Part shown: one piece after another, positions 24,417 through 32,933 of the stretch
Layout of the letters: each line of letters opens with the position of its first letter
Numbering within the stretch: the stretch's first letter is position 1
From: an uncultured Acidobacteriaceae bacterium
GTDB lineage: Bacteria > Acidobacteriota > Terriglobia > Terriglobales > Acidobacteriaceae
Direction of reading: 5' to 3'
DNA length: 64,000 bases
Assembly (NCBI GenBank): GCA_903828675.1
Contig: CAIKND010000217.1
Coordinates: 1 to 64,000 of the forward strand
Position numbers and translations under genes: made by a program
The notes under the pieces: generated by a model
The model's database searches: none
Seen by the model: only the letters and a program-made list of their open reading frames with translations
Told to the model about the DNA's origin: nothing

Positions 24417-25804
24417 TACCTTACAGCATCGTGCAGATATTTCTCCGCCGGTTGGCGGGTGAAGATGCGGCCCACCAGGGGTACTGCCTGGGGCGGGGTC
24501 GCGGAAAAGTGGATGGCTTGCTTGATCATCTCGATGGGCTCCGCGAGCAGGTCGGCGCTGGTCGAGTAAATGGTGGCCAGCGGCTGGCCTTTTTCGAGGT
24601 GTGCGCCGCGGCGCGCATGAAAAACGATGCCGGCGTGCGGATCGACGGGCTCCCCGGCCTTCTCGCGTCCTGCGCCGGTGCGCTGCACGGCCCAGCCGAG
24701 CGCGGTCGTATCCATGACTGCGACGTAGCCGCTCTCCCATGCGTGGAGAACCTGGGTGGCGCCGGGCTTGTGAAATGCGGAGGGGTCGTCGAAGGCCGAA
24801 ATATCGCCGCCCTGCGCGGCAATCATGGCAAGGAATCTGCTCAGCGCGGAGCCGTCCGACAGGGCCGCATCAGCGCGCGCGCGGCCAGCTTCGGGGGTTG
24901 CGGCCTGGCCGCCCAGATGAATCATCCATCCGGCCAGAATCAAGGAAAGCTCGCGGAGGTCTTCGCTTTCAGCCGGGCGCTTGCCGCGCAGCAACTCGAC
25001 GGATTCAACGATTTCGATCCAGTTGCCGGCTTTAGAGCCGAGCGGCTGGCTCATGTCGGTCAAAAGAGCCACGGTGCGGGTTCCGGCTGCTTCGGCGGTG
25101 GCGACCATCAGGGCGGCCAGGTATTCCGAGTCTTCCGGCTTGCGAAGGAACGCGCCCGAGCCGGTCTTTACGTCGAGGACGAGGGCGTCAAGGCCGGCCG
25201 CCAGCTTTTTGCTCAAAATCGATGCGCAGATCAGGCCGGGACTTTCGACCGTTGCGGTGCGGTCGCGGAGGGCGTACAAAACGCGGTCGGCAGGAACGAC
25301 GGAAGGCGTCTGGCTGACGATGGATGCGCCGCACTGGAGCAGCACATTCTCAAACTCATCTAGCGAGAGCGCGGTGCGGAAGCCGGGAATGGATTCGAGC
25401 TTGTCCAGGGTGCCGCCGGTGTGGCCCAGCGCGCGTCCGCTGATCATGGGCACGGCTACGCCGCAGGCCGCGGCCAGTGGGGCAATGAGGAAGCTGGTCT
25501 TGTCGCCTACTCCTCCGGTGGAGTGCTTGTCGACGGCTTTTTTGCCCAGCCGCGCCGGGGAGAACTTTTCGCCCGAGTCGCGCATGGCCAGGGTGAGGGC
25601 TCGGGTCTCGTCGAGCGAGAGGCCGCGCAGCCATGCAGCCATGAGCCAGGCGGCGAGCTGCTCCAGTGGGATGGAGCCGGAGGCCGCGCCGGCGGCGATG
25701 AAGGCGATTTCGGGGGCGTCGAGCGACTCGCCGTCGCGCTTCTTGCGGATGAGATCAATTACGTGGAGGGGGGTGTTCGGAGGAACAACGGCGGAGCTGG
25801 ACAT
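24416..25804 (-). CDS. deoA: pyrimidine-nucleoside (thymidine) phosphorylase
   Basis: A 462-residue enzyme releasing thymine or uracil and a sugar-1-phosphate. The family signature is clear: DKHSTGGVGDKTSF (phosphate binding) and SGRALGHTGGTLDKLESIPGF, with LDVKTGSGAF further on and a C-terminal alpha/beta domain. Whether it prefers thymidine (DeoA) or both pyrimidine nucleosides (Pdp) cannot be told. Adjacent to the transporter and same strand. Confidence 0.92.
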   Translation of the reverse strand: MSSSAVVPPNTPLHVIDLIRKKRDGESLDAPEIAFIAAGAASGSIPLEQLAAWLMAAWLRGLSLDETRALTLAMRDSGEKFSPARLGKKAVDKHSTGGVGDKTSFLIAPLAAACGVAVPMISGRALGHTGGTLDKLESIPGFRTALSLDEFENVLLQCGASIVSQTPSVVPADRVLYALRDRTATVESPGLICASILSKKLAAGLDALVLDVKTGSGAFLRKPEDSEYLAALMVATAEAAGTRTVALLTDMSQPLGSKAGNWIEIVESVELLRGKRPAESEDLRELSLILAGWMIHLGGQAATPEAGRARADAALSDGSALSRFLAMIAAQGGDISAFDDPSAFHKPGATQVLHAWESGYVAVMDTTALGWAVQRTGAGREKAGEPVDPHAGIVFHARRGAHLEKGQPLATIYSTSADLLAEPIEMIKQAIHFSATPPQAVPLVGRIFTRQPAEKYLHDAVR

Positions 25805-26030
25805 GACGGATGACGCCTCAATGAATTGCCAATAGAGATTATCGCAAGCGGGGACGGGTGATCGAAAGGCGGCTCACTCCGTTCGGAGCCGACCGGCCTT
25901 GATTGACCGCGGAGCTTCACTGTGGAAGAATCCGAAGCCGCAGGGGTGTTGCGTTCAAAACAGGCTGCAAACATGCACCGCGGCCATTCCATCCGGGATC
26001 GCGGGCAACACAGAAAGCTGGGTTCAGGCA

Positions 26031-27098
26031 ATGAATACATTGAAATTCGCGAGTGTGCGATCTTTCTCTTTGGCATTTTTTGTGATGGCACTTTTGGTGA
26101 TTCCGGTCCGCGCTGTATGGGCCGCGCAGGGCCCCGCGGCGGGCGGCGCAACGGCGGGAACCTGCCCCTCGAACCAGCAGACAGACTATCCGAAAGCTTC
26201 GATCTCGAACGGCCAGGTGAATGCGGAAGTCTACCTGCCTGACGCGAAAAGCGGCTACTATCGCGGGTCGCGCTTTGACTGGTCGGGTGTGGTCGGCTGC
26301 CTGGCCTACAAGGGCCACAGCTACTTCGGCGTCTGGTTTCCGCACTACGATCCGCAACTGCACGACGCCATCAGCGGTCCGGTTGAGGAGTTTCGCGCGG
26401 CCGATGGCGACGGCGCCATGAAGTACGACCAGGCCAAGCCCGGCGAACCCTTCGTCAAGCTGGGCATTGGCGTTTTGCGCAGGGTTGACGACTCGCCCTT
26501 CAAATTCTCCAACGCGTATCCCTTGATCGACGGCGGCAAATGGACGGTTCGCACCGGACCAAGCTCCGTCACTTTCAAACAGATTCTCAAGTCGCCGGTC
26601 GGTATCGCCTATGCTTACAAGAAGACCCTCAAGCTCGATGCGCACGAGCCTGTTCTGATTCTCGAGCACGAGTTGAAGAACACGGGCAAGGAGACCATTG
26701 AAACCCAGGTCTACAACCACGACTTCTACGTGCTCGATGGCGAGCCGACGGGGCCGGGCATGGTGGTGCGTTTCCCGTTCGCGCCCAAGTCGGACAAGAA
26801 CTTTGAAAACGGCGGCCGCATCGACGGCAAACAGATTGTTTTCGATCGCGAGCTGCAGACCGGCGAGAGCGTCTTCGGCCAAATCACCGGCTTTTCCGGC
26901 AGCACCTCGGACTTTGACTTTGTCGTAGAGAACAGCCGCACGGGCGTGGGCGTGGAAGAGACCGCGGACCTGCCTCTGTCGCGCATCGTTTTCTGGTCGA
27001 TTCGGACCACGATCTGCCCGGAGGGGTATGTGCACCTGAAGATCGCGCCGGGCGAAATCGCGCACTGGACGATCCGCTATCGCTTCTACGCCAAGTAA
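26031..27098 (+). CDS. secreted hypothetical protein, possibly galactose-mutarotase-like
   Basis: A 355-residue protein. ATG 26031 is chosen because it starts a signal peptide (SFSLAFFVMALLVIPVRAVWA). The mature sequence is a large beta-sandwich with phrases such as YYRGSRFDWSGVVG, VLILEHELKNTGKETIETQVYNHDF and FWSIRTTICPEGYV, reminiscent of aldose-1-epimerase-like folds, but catalytic residues could not be placed. Family call is tentative. Confidence 0.65.
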   Translation: MNTLKFASVRSFSLAFFVMALLVIPVRAVWAAQGPAAGGATAGTCPSNQQTDYPKASISNGQVNAEVYLPDAKSGYYRGSRFDWSGVVGCLAYKGHSYFGVWFPHYDPQLHDAISGPVEEFRAADGDGAMKYDQAKPGEPFVKLGIGVLRRVDDSPFKFSNAYPLIDGGKWTVRTGPSSVTFKQILKSPVGIAYAYKKTLKLDAHEPVLILEHELKNTGKETIETQVYNHDFYVLDGEPTGPGMVVRFPFAPKSDKNFENGGRIDGKQIVFDRELQTGESVFGQITGFSGSTSDFDFVVENSRTGVGVEETADLPLSRIVFWSIRTTICPEGYVHLKIAPGEIAHWTIRYRFYAK

Positions 27099-27114
27099 GT
27101 GGCCGGGTCCCGCT

Positions 27115-27528
27115 TCACTTCAGTTTCATGTCGAAGGCCAGCGGCAGCAGGTCAGAGAATGCCATGGTGCGCACCCCATTTGCGGCGGGAAACAGGATCG
27201 GCGCGTCGGGCAGAATGAACTCGGCCAGCACCTGGCGGCATGCGCCGCAGGGCGGGCTGGCCGAATCGTTCAGGTTGGCGATGGCGACGGCCTCAATTCT
27301 GATCGTTGGCCCGAATCGGGAAACGGCTCTGACCAATGCGGAACGCTCGGCGCAGATGGTCAGCCCATAGCTCACGTTTTCGACATTGGTGCCGGTCACG
27401 ACTTCGCCGTTGGTCAGTCGCAGTGCCGCGCCCACGCGAAAGCCGGAGTAGGGCGAGTACGACTGTTGAGCGGCCTGGCGCGCCTGTTCAAGCAGTTGTT
27501 CCATTTCCTGCGTGTTCTTCATATCCAT
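27115..27528 (-). CDS. cdd: cytidine deaminase
   Basis: A 137-residue zinc enzyme converting cytidine or deoxycytidine to uridine forms. ATG 27528 is used since GGGGA lies just upstream and the preceding open frame has no features. Zinc site: Cys59-Ala-Glu61 (TICAERSA) with Cys94 and Cys97 (PPCGACRQ), the tetrameric type. Completes the salvage set with udk, punA, nupC and deoA. Confidence 0.92.
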   Translation of the reverse strand: MDMKNTQEMEQLLEQARQAAQQSYSPYSGFRVGAALRLTNGEVVTGTNVENVSYGLTICAERSALVRAVSRFGPTIRIEAVAIANLNDSASPPCGACRQVLAEFILPDAPILFPAANGVRTMAFSDLLPLAFDMKLK

Positions 27529-27628
27529 TGAGTCCCCATCCGTCCACTGCCTGACACTTGAGGCTAAAGCATTGCCGCTGTTTATGTATATCGCGGATGG
27601 GCATAAACGATCGTCGGCCACTGCTCCC

Positions 27629-27655
27629 TCAAGTTGAGCCCCGCCTTACCGATAA
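27629..27655 (+). promoter_or_regulatory. sigma-28 (FliA)-type promoter before cheA
   Basis: TCAAGTTG (27629-27636), an 11-base spacer, then ACCGATAA (27648-27655). The sigma-28 consensus is TAAAGTTT-N11-GCCGATAA, so the -10 matches 7 of 8 and the -35 6 of 8 with the exact spacing. It lies about 60 bases before the start of the chemotaxis operon on the correct strand. Confidence 0.6.
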
Positions 27656-27716
27656 GGGCATAGAGTGCTTGCCACGCCGGGAGTTGAGATCCTGGCCGGC
27701 CGGATGAGTGAACGCA

Positions 27717-29963
27717 ATGGATGAACTGACCAGGGAGTTTCTTATCGAGAGCCAGGAAGGGCTGGACCGCATGGAGCGGTGCCTGACCGACCTGGAAGAA
27801 CGCCCGCGGGATGCGGATCTGTTGGGAGATATCTTCCGGTCTGTGCATACGATCAAGGGCACCACCGGGTTTCTGGGCTTCAAGCGCCTTGAGAAGCTGG
27901 CTCATGCCGGCGAGAACCTGCTGGGTATGTTGCGCGATGGAAAGCTTCTTGCCGACCGGCCCATCATTACCGGTCTTCTGCAACTGCTGGATGGTCTTCG
28001 TTCCATCCTGAAAAGCATTGAAACCGAGGCCAGCGAGGGTGAAGGCGCGGATTCGGCACTGATTGAACAATTGGAAGCACTTCAGGCTCCGGTCCTTGCG
28101 CAGGCAAAACAGCCGGCTCGCATCAAGGCCACCGTACATGCCGAGCCAGAACCTCCGCCGGCTGCGGTGCACGTTTCATCCCAGGTTCCGCGCCAGACCA
28201 AGCCAGAAAGAACTGCGCCGGTTGCCGGTAAGGCGCCCGACGAAGCCGAGCCCGAGGTTTCCCGGCCGCGTACGCAGACGGCCGGAACTGCCGCTGAGAG
28301 TACGCTGCGCGTGGACGTGACGCTGCTGAACCGGATGATGAACCTGGTGGGCGAACTGGTGCTGACCCGCAACCAGGTTCTGCAGGCCACGGCTGCTGAT
28401 CCCAACATGACCCTGCTGTCGCGCCGCCTGGACATGGTGACGGCCGACCTGCGCGAGAATGTGATGAAAGCGCGCATGCAGCCGGTGTCGAACATTTTTT
28501 CGAAGGTGCCGCGCATTGTGCGCGACCTCTCGCAGTCGCTGGGCCGGCGGGTCCGGTTGCAGGTTGAGGGCCAGGACACGGAACTCGACAAGAGCCTGCT
28601 TGAAGCGATCAAAGACCCGCTGACCCACGCGGTAAGGAACTCGCTCGACCACGGCATCGAACTGCCGGAGGACCGCGTGGCAGTCGGCAAGGATCCCGAA
28701 GGAACGCTCAAGCTGCGCGCCAGCCACGAAGGCAGTCATGTGGTCATCGAGGTGTCCGACGACGGCGCCGGCATTGCCGTAGAAAAGGTGCGGCAGAAGG
28801 CCATTGAACGCGGCGTCATTACGGCGGACCGCGCCGCGCAACTGGGCGAGCGCGAGCTGCTGCAACTCATTTTTCTGCCCGGCTTCTCGACCGCCGCCGC
28901 CGTGACCAACGTGAGCGGCCGTGGGGTGGGGATGGACGTGGTGCGCACCAACGTGGAGAAGATCGGCGGCAAGGTCGAGATTGACTCGCGCACCGGCAAG
29001 GGAACCACGCTGCGGCTGCGCATTCCGCTGACACTGGCAATTATTCCCGCGCTGATAGTGCATAGCGTGAATCAGAGCTTCGCGCTACCCCAGGGTGCCC
29101 TTTCAGAACTGGTGCATGTGCCGCCGGAGCAGGCGGCCCAGGCAATCGAATGGATGGAAGGCGTGCCGCTATACCGGTTGCGCGGCAAACTGCTGCCGCT
29201 GGTGTTTCTTGACCGCCTGCTGATGCCGGCGGGGGAGCACAAGATGGCGACGGAGCGGGACAACTTTATCGCCGTGCTGGATGCCGATGGACGGCGCTTC
29301 GGCCTGGTGGTGGATGGCCTGGCCGACCCGGAAGAAATCGTGGTCAAGCCGCTCTCCGCGGTGCTAAAGGATATTGGCCTCTACTCGGGCGCAACCGTGC
29401 TGGGCAACGCTGACCTGGCATTGATTCTTGATCCGAGCGCAATCGCCCTGAAAGCGGGTGTGACGATGAGCGTGCGGGAAGAAGCGGCGCACGGCGGGGA
29501 AGAAGACGCCGAAGCAGTGAAGGGTCTTGAGTATCTGCTGGTGGAGGCCGCCGGACGGCGTGCCGCAGTGCCACTGACTGAAGTGCTGCGGATTGAGCAG
29601 TTGCCGGTGTCGCGCATTGAATACATCGGCTACCGGCCGGTGCTCAACTTTGAGGGCCAGCTGCTGCCGATCGAGGATACGGGCGGCGTGCTGGCAGCCG
29701 CTGAAGGCGATCCCGATACGCAAATCATTGTGGTGGTCTGCCGCGAGGGCACTCGTCATGTTGGCATCGCGGTCTCACATGTTCTGGATGTGGCCGCGGG
29801 CGCCGATCTTTTTGAAGCCGGCACCAGCCAGCGCACCGGGGGCGTCACGCTGCTCAAGGAGCGCGTGACTGGAATTGTGGACCTGGGCGGTGTGCAGGCA
29901 TTGCCGCCGGGCCTAAGCACGGTCGAGCAGCGGTGGAACCAGATTGCGGAGACGGTGGCATGA
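27717..29963 (+). CDS. cheA: chemotaxis histidine kinase CheA
   Basis: A 748-residue kinase. Start ATG 27717 (MDELTREFLIESQEG) is preferred over GTG 27708. Domains in order: HPt with phospho-accepting His44 in RSVHTIKGTTGFLGF; a Pro/Ala linker (about 120-200); dimerisation helices with LNRMMNLVGELVLTRNQVLQ; the ATPase with HAVRNSLDHGIE, DDGAGI and GRGVGMDVVRTNVEKIGG; and a CheW-like domain followed by more sequence of the same fold near 600-745, so possibly two. It phosphorylates CheY and CheB in response to receptors, none of which is encoded here. Confidence 0.95.
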   Translation: MDELTREFLIESQEGLDRMERCLTDLEERPRDADLLGDIFRSVHTIKGTTGFLGFKRLEKLAHAGENLLGMLRDGKLLADRPIITGLLQLLDGLRSILKSIETEASEGEGADSALIEQLEALQAPVLAQAKQPARIKATVHAEPEPPPAAVHVSSQVPRQTKPERTAPVAGKAPDEAEPEVSRPRTQTAGTAAESTLRVDVTLLNRMMNLVGELVLTRNQVLQATAADPNMTLLSRRLDMVTADLRENVMKARMQPVSNIFSKVPRIVRDLSQSLGRRVRLQVEGQDTELDKSLLEAIKDPLTHAVRNSLDHGIELPEDRVAVGKDPEGTLKLRASHEGSHVVIEVSDDGAGIAVEKVRQKAIERGVITADRAAQLGERELLQLIFLPGFSTAAAVTNVSGRGVGMDVVRTNVEKIGGKVEIDSRTGKGTTLRLRIPLTLAIIPALIVHSVNQSFALPQGALSELVHVPPEQAAQAIEWMEGVPLYRLRGKLLPLVFLDRLLMPAGEHKMATERDNFIAVLDADGRRFGLVVDGLADPEEIVVKPLSAVLKDIGLYSGATVLGNADLALILDPSAIALKAGVTMSVREEAAHGGEEDAEAVKGLEYLLVEAAGRRAAVPLTEVLRIEQLPVSRIEYIGYRPVLNFEGQLLPIEDTGGVLAAAEGDPDTQIIVVVCREGTRHVGIAVSHVLDVAAGADLFEAGTSQRTGGVTLLKERVTGIVDLGGVQALPPGLSTVEQRWNQIAETVA

Positions 29964-30445
29964 GCACAGCGACGGTAATGTATCCAAAGGCAAGCGCAGA
30001 GGCGGTCACACTGGTCGAGGTTTGCTCGGTGCGCCTTGCGCAGACGTGGTTCGGCGTGCCCATCACCCACATTCTTGAGATTGTGGGCTCGGCGCGGCCG
30101 CAACCGGTACCCCTGGCTCCGGCTTACGTGGGCGGCCTGGTCCACTATCGCGGCGACGTGCTCACCACGGTGAGTCTGCGCCAGTTGCTGGGGCTGCCGC
30201 CAAAAGAGGGCACGCAGGACATTCTTGTCCTCGAGTGTTCGAGCGGGTGCTTCGGTCTGCTAGTGGACTCGGTGGGTGAGGTGCTGACAGTCTCCTCGGT
30301 CGATCATGAGGCCAACCCATCCATTCTGGACGAGCGGCGGAAGACTCTGTTTGCCGGCGCCTACAAGCTCAAGGACAAGTTGCTGATCATGCTTGATCCG
30401 GAGCGTCTTGACCCCATGCGGCTGAGCGCGGCGCAGGCGGGTTAG
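29960..30445 (+). CDS. cheW: chemotaxis coupling protein CheW
   Basis: A 161-residue scaffold joining receptors to CheA. ATG 29960 overlaps the cheA stop (ATGA). Family sequences: WFGVPITHILEIVG, PAYVGGLVHYRGDVLTTVSLRQLLGLP, GLLVDSVGEVLTV and KLLIMLDPERL. A TTAGGTT/AACCTAA hairpin with TTTT (30442-30470) follows and may modulate read-through into cheY. Confidence 0.9.
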   Translation: MSTATVMYPKASAEAVTLVEVCSVRLAQTWFGVPITHILEIVGSARPQPVPLAPAYVGGLVHYRGDVLTTVSLRQLLGLPPKEGTQDILVLECSSGCFGLLVDSVGEVLTVSSVDHEANPSILDERRKTLFAGAYKLKDKLLIMLDPERLDPMRLSAAQAG

Positions 30446-30484
30446 GTTCTGAGGGCCACAACCTAATTTTGTCTGGAGGAAACC

Positions 30485-30853
30485 ATGCGAGCACTGATTG
30501 TCGATGATTCCCGCTTCGTGAGGGGCTTTCTGCGCGGCCTGCTCGAAGGGAAAGGAATCGAGGTCGAAGAGGCAGGCGACGGTCAGGTTGGCCTGGATCA
30601 GTTGCATGGCGGACTGATCTTTGATCTTGCGCTGGTGGACTGGAACATGCCGGTGATGAACGGGCTCGATATGCTCAAGCAATTGCGCGCGGAAGGCTTC
30701 GACGAACTCAAAGTCATGATAGTCACTACCGAAGCCGAGAACGAATTCATCTTGCGCGCGCTTGGCGCAGGCGCGGACGAATACCTCATGAAGCCCTTTG
30801 GCGATGCGGCTCTCAATGAAAAACTGGCTATGCTCGGCTTGGTGGAGGCATGA
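30485..30853 (+). CDS. cheY: chemotaxis response regulator CheY
   Basis: A 122-residue single-domain receiver. Acid pocket Asp7-Asp8 (VDDSRFVRG), phospho-acceptor Asp52 (LVDWNMPVMNG), Thr in VTTEAE and Lys in LMKPFG. GGAGG at 30475-30479 is the ribosome site. Stop overlaps cheB by 4 bases. Controls the flagellar motor or another output. Confidence 0.92.
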   Translation: MRALIVDDSRFVRGFLRGLLEGKGIEVEEAGDGQVGLDQLHGGLIFDLALVDWNMPVMNGLDMLKQLRAEGFDELKVMIVTTEAENEFILRALGAGADEYLMKPFGDAALNEKLAMLGLVEA

Positions 30854-32046
30854 CGGCGGCCGCAAGCCGTACCCGTATTCTCATCGTCGACGACTCAGCC
30901 GTGATGAGGAGTCTGTTGCGCTCCATTATCTGTTCCGACACAAGTCTGGAAGTGGCCGGGACCGCTGCCGACGGCGCTTCGGCGCTGACTTGCATTCCGG
31001 GAGCGCGCCCCGACCTGATTCTGCTGGATGTAGAGATGCCGGTGATGGACGGGCTGGTTACGCTGAGGGAGTTGCGGAAACGAGGTCACAGAATGCCGGT
31101 GATTATGTGCAGTTCGCTCACGCAGCGCGGCGCCAAGGTGACCATTGAAGCTCTGGCTGGCGGCGCATCGGATTATGTGACCAAGCCGGCCGGTCAAGCG
31201 GGACGCGAGGCGGCGCTTCGAGCGCTGGGCCAGGAACTGATCCCCAAAATTCATGCGCTTACCAGCGCCGTGTCGCCCGGCGCAATGACGAATTCATTCT
31301 CCGGGCAAACTGGACCGCTGGCGGTATTTCCCGGTGCGGCCCGCATTCCGTTAACTTTTCCCGTCAGCCTGCCTCTGTCACCGCAGCTTCGCTTGCAGCC
31401 CATGTCGTCGAATCCCCTGGTGGTGGTGATTGGCGTGTCCACCGGCGGTCCCGCTGCGCTGGATGTTCTGCTCCCCGCGCTGCCGGGCAACTTTCCGCTT
31501 CCGGTGCTGATTGTGCAGCACATGCCGGAACTGTTTACGCACATGTTTGCCGAACGACTGAACGACCGTTGCAAACTGCGCGTGCGCGAAGCCGCGGAGG
31601 GCGATGCTGTACGTGCCGGAACGATTTTGATTGCACGCGGCAACTGGCACATGGAGGCGGTTCCCGGCGCGCTTCCCGGAGTTCCGGCGACGGTGCGCCT
31701 GAATCAGGGCCCGCTTGAGAACCACTGCCGCCCAGCGGTGGACGTGCTGTTTCGTTCCGCGGCCAGGGCCTATGGCGCGGGTGTACTGGCCGTGGTGCTC
31801 ACCGGCATGGGTTCGGATGGAATGGTTGGCGCCCGCGTCGTTCGCGAGCAGGGCGGAAGCGTGATAGCCCAGGACCAGGCGTCAAGCACGGTGTGGGGCA
31901 TGCCCGGCGCGGTAACGAATGCGGGTCTGGCGCATAAAGTCCTGCCTCTCGATGCCATAGCCCCCGAAATCCTCCGGATTGCAGGCCGGACGTACAGTGA
32001 AGCCCGCGAACTTCCCCGTGATATTTATCGCCAGGTGGTGTCCTAA
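30850..32046 (+). CDS. cheB: receptor methylesterase CheB
   Basis: A 398-residue two-domain protein. Receiver domain with Asp60 (LLDVEMPVMDG) and conserved CSSLTQRG; linker about 135-190; then the methylesterase domain with Ser in GVSTGGPAAL, His in VQHMP and Asp in TGMGSDGM. It removes methyl groups from receptor glutamates, opposing CheR, whose gene overlaps its stop (TAATG). Confidence 0.95.
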   Translation: MTAAASRTRILIVDDSAVMRSLLRSIICSDTSLEVAGTAADGASALTCIPGARPDLILLDVEMPVMDGLVTLRELRKRGHRMPVIMCSSLTQRGAKVTIEALAGGASDYVTKPAGQAGREAALRALGQELIPKIHALTSAVSPGAMTNSFSGQTGPLAVFPGAARIPLTFPVSLPLSPQLRLQPMSSNPLVVVIGVSTGGPAALDVLLPALPGNFPLPVLIVQHMPELFTHMFAERLNDRCKLRVREAAEGDAVRAGTILIARGNWHMEAVPGALPGVPATVRLNQGPLENHCRPAVDVLFRSAARAYGAGVLAVVLTGMGSDGMVGARVVREQGGSVIAQDQASSTVWGMPGAVTNAGLAHKVLPLDAIAPEILRIAGRTYSEARELPRDIYRQVVS

Positions 32047-32885
32047 TGGAACAAGCCACCAGCGCCGACTACGGCTATCTTCGTCAGCTTGTATTCGGCC
32101 TGTCGCAGAACGTGCTCGATCCATCGCGCGACTATCTGTTCGATACGCGACTCACCAAAATTCTGCGTAACCAGGGCATGGCTCACCTCGACGAACTTGT
32201 GCTGCATCTCCGCATGAGGAAAGACCCGCTTCTGGAGCGCGCCATTGCCGAGGCCATGACCATCAATGAAACCAGCTTTTTCCGCGACAGTCGGCCCTTC
32301 GAGTTGCTGCGCACGGAACTTCTGCCAAAGCTGATCGAGACGCGGAAGCACGCACGCGGACTGCGTTTCTGGAGCGCCGCCTGCTCTACCGGGCAGGAGG
32401 CTTACAGCCTGGGCATGCTGCTGACCGAGCACTTCCCGCTACTGGTGGGATGGAGTCTGCGCATTGAGGGCACCGACATCTGCGGCGAGGTGGTGGAGCG
32501 CGCCCAGTCCGGCTGCTATCACCGCATCGAGATCAATCGAGGCCTTCCGGCGCGCTTTGTGGTTCGCTACTTTGATCATGTGGGCGAAGACTGGTCAGTG
32601 AAGCCGGAGATTCGCAAGCTCACCCACTTCCGCCAGGGCAACCTGTGTTTGCCAACGCTGCCCTTCAACCGGGCCGGCGACCGCTTCGACGTGATTTTTC
32701 TGCGCAACGTGATGCTGTACTTTTCTCAGGAGACGCGCAAAACGCTATTAGCCGGAATACACCGCCTGCTTGCGCCCGATGGCATTCTCTTTCTGGGTTC
32801 AAGCGAGCAGCCCGCGGATCCATCGATCTGGACCTCAGTTCTGTCTGGCGGGACGTGCTACTTCAAGCCGAGACAGCCAAGCTGA
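32046..32885 (+). CDS. cheR: receptor methyltransferase CheR
   Basis: A 279-residue S-adenosylmethionine-dependent enzyme methylating receptor glutamates. Motifs: NETSFFRDSRPFELL, LRFWSAACSTGQEAYSLGMLL (cofactor loop), EGTDICGEVVERAQSGCYHRIEINRGLPA and DVIFLRNVMLYFSQETR. Last gene of the che operon; no terminator is obvious before the convergent gene. Confidence 0.95.
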   Translation: MEQATSADYGYLRQLVFGLSQNVLDPSRDYLFDTRLTKILRNQGMAHLDELVLHLRMRKDPLLERAIAEAMTINETSFFRDSRPFELLRTELLPKLIETRKHARGLRFWSAACSTGQEAYSLGMLLTEHFPLLVGWSLRIEGTDICGEVVERAQSGCYHRIEINRGLPARFVVRYFDHVGEDWSVKPEIRKLTHFRQGNLCLPTLPFNRAGDRFDVIFLRNVMLYFSQETRKTLLAGIHRLLAPDGILFLGSSEQPADPSIWTSVLSGGTCYFKPRQPS

Positions 32886-32889
32886 TGAG

Positions 32890-32910
32890 ACAGTGAATAG
32901 TGGACATTGA
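32890..32910 (+). repeat. short 7-bp tandem array
   Basis: ACAGTGA ATAGTGG ACATTGA directly behind cheR, three degenerate units of the same 7-base type as at 24.3, 44.1 and 48.8 kb. Confidence 0.55.
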
Positions 32911-32933
32911 ACAAAAAGCACAGCCCCCGCGCC

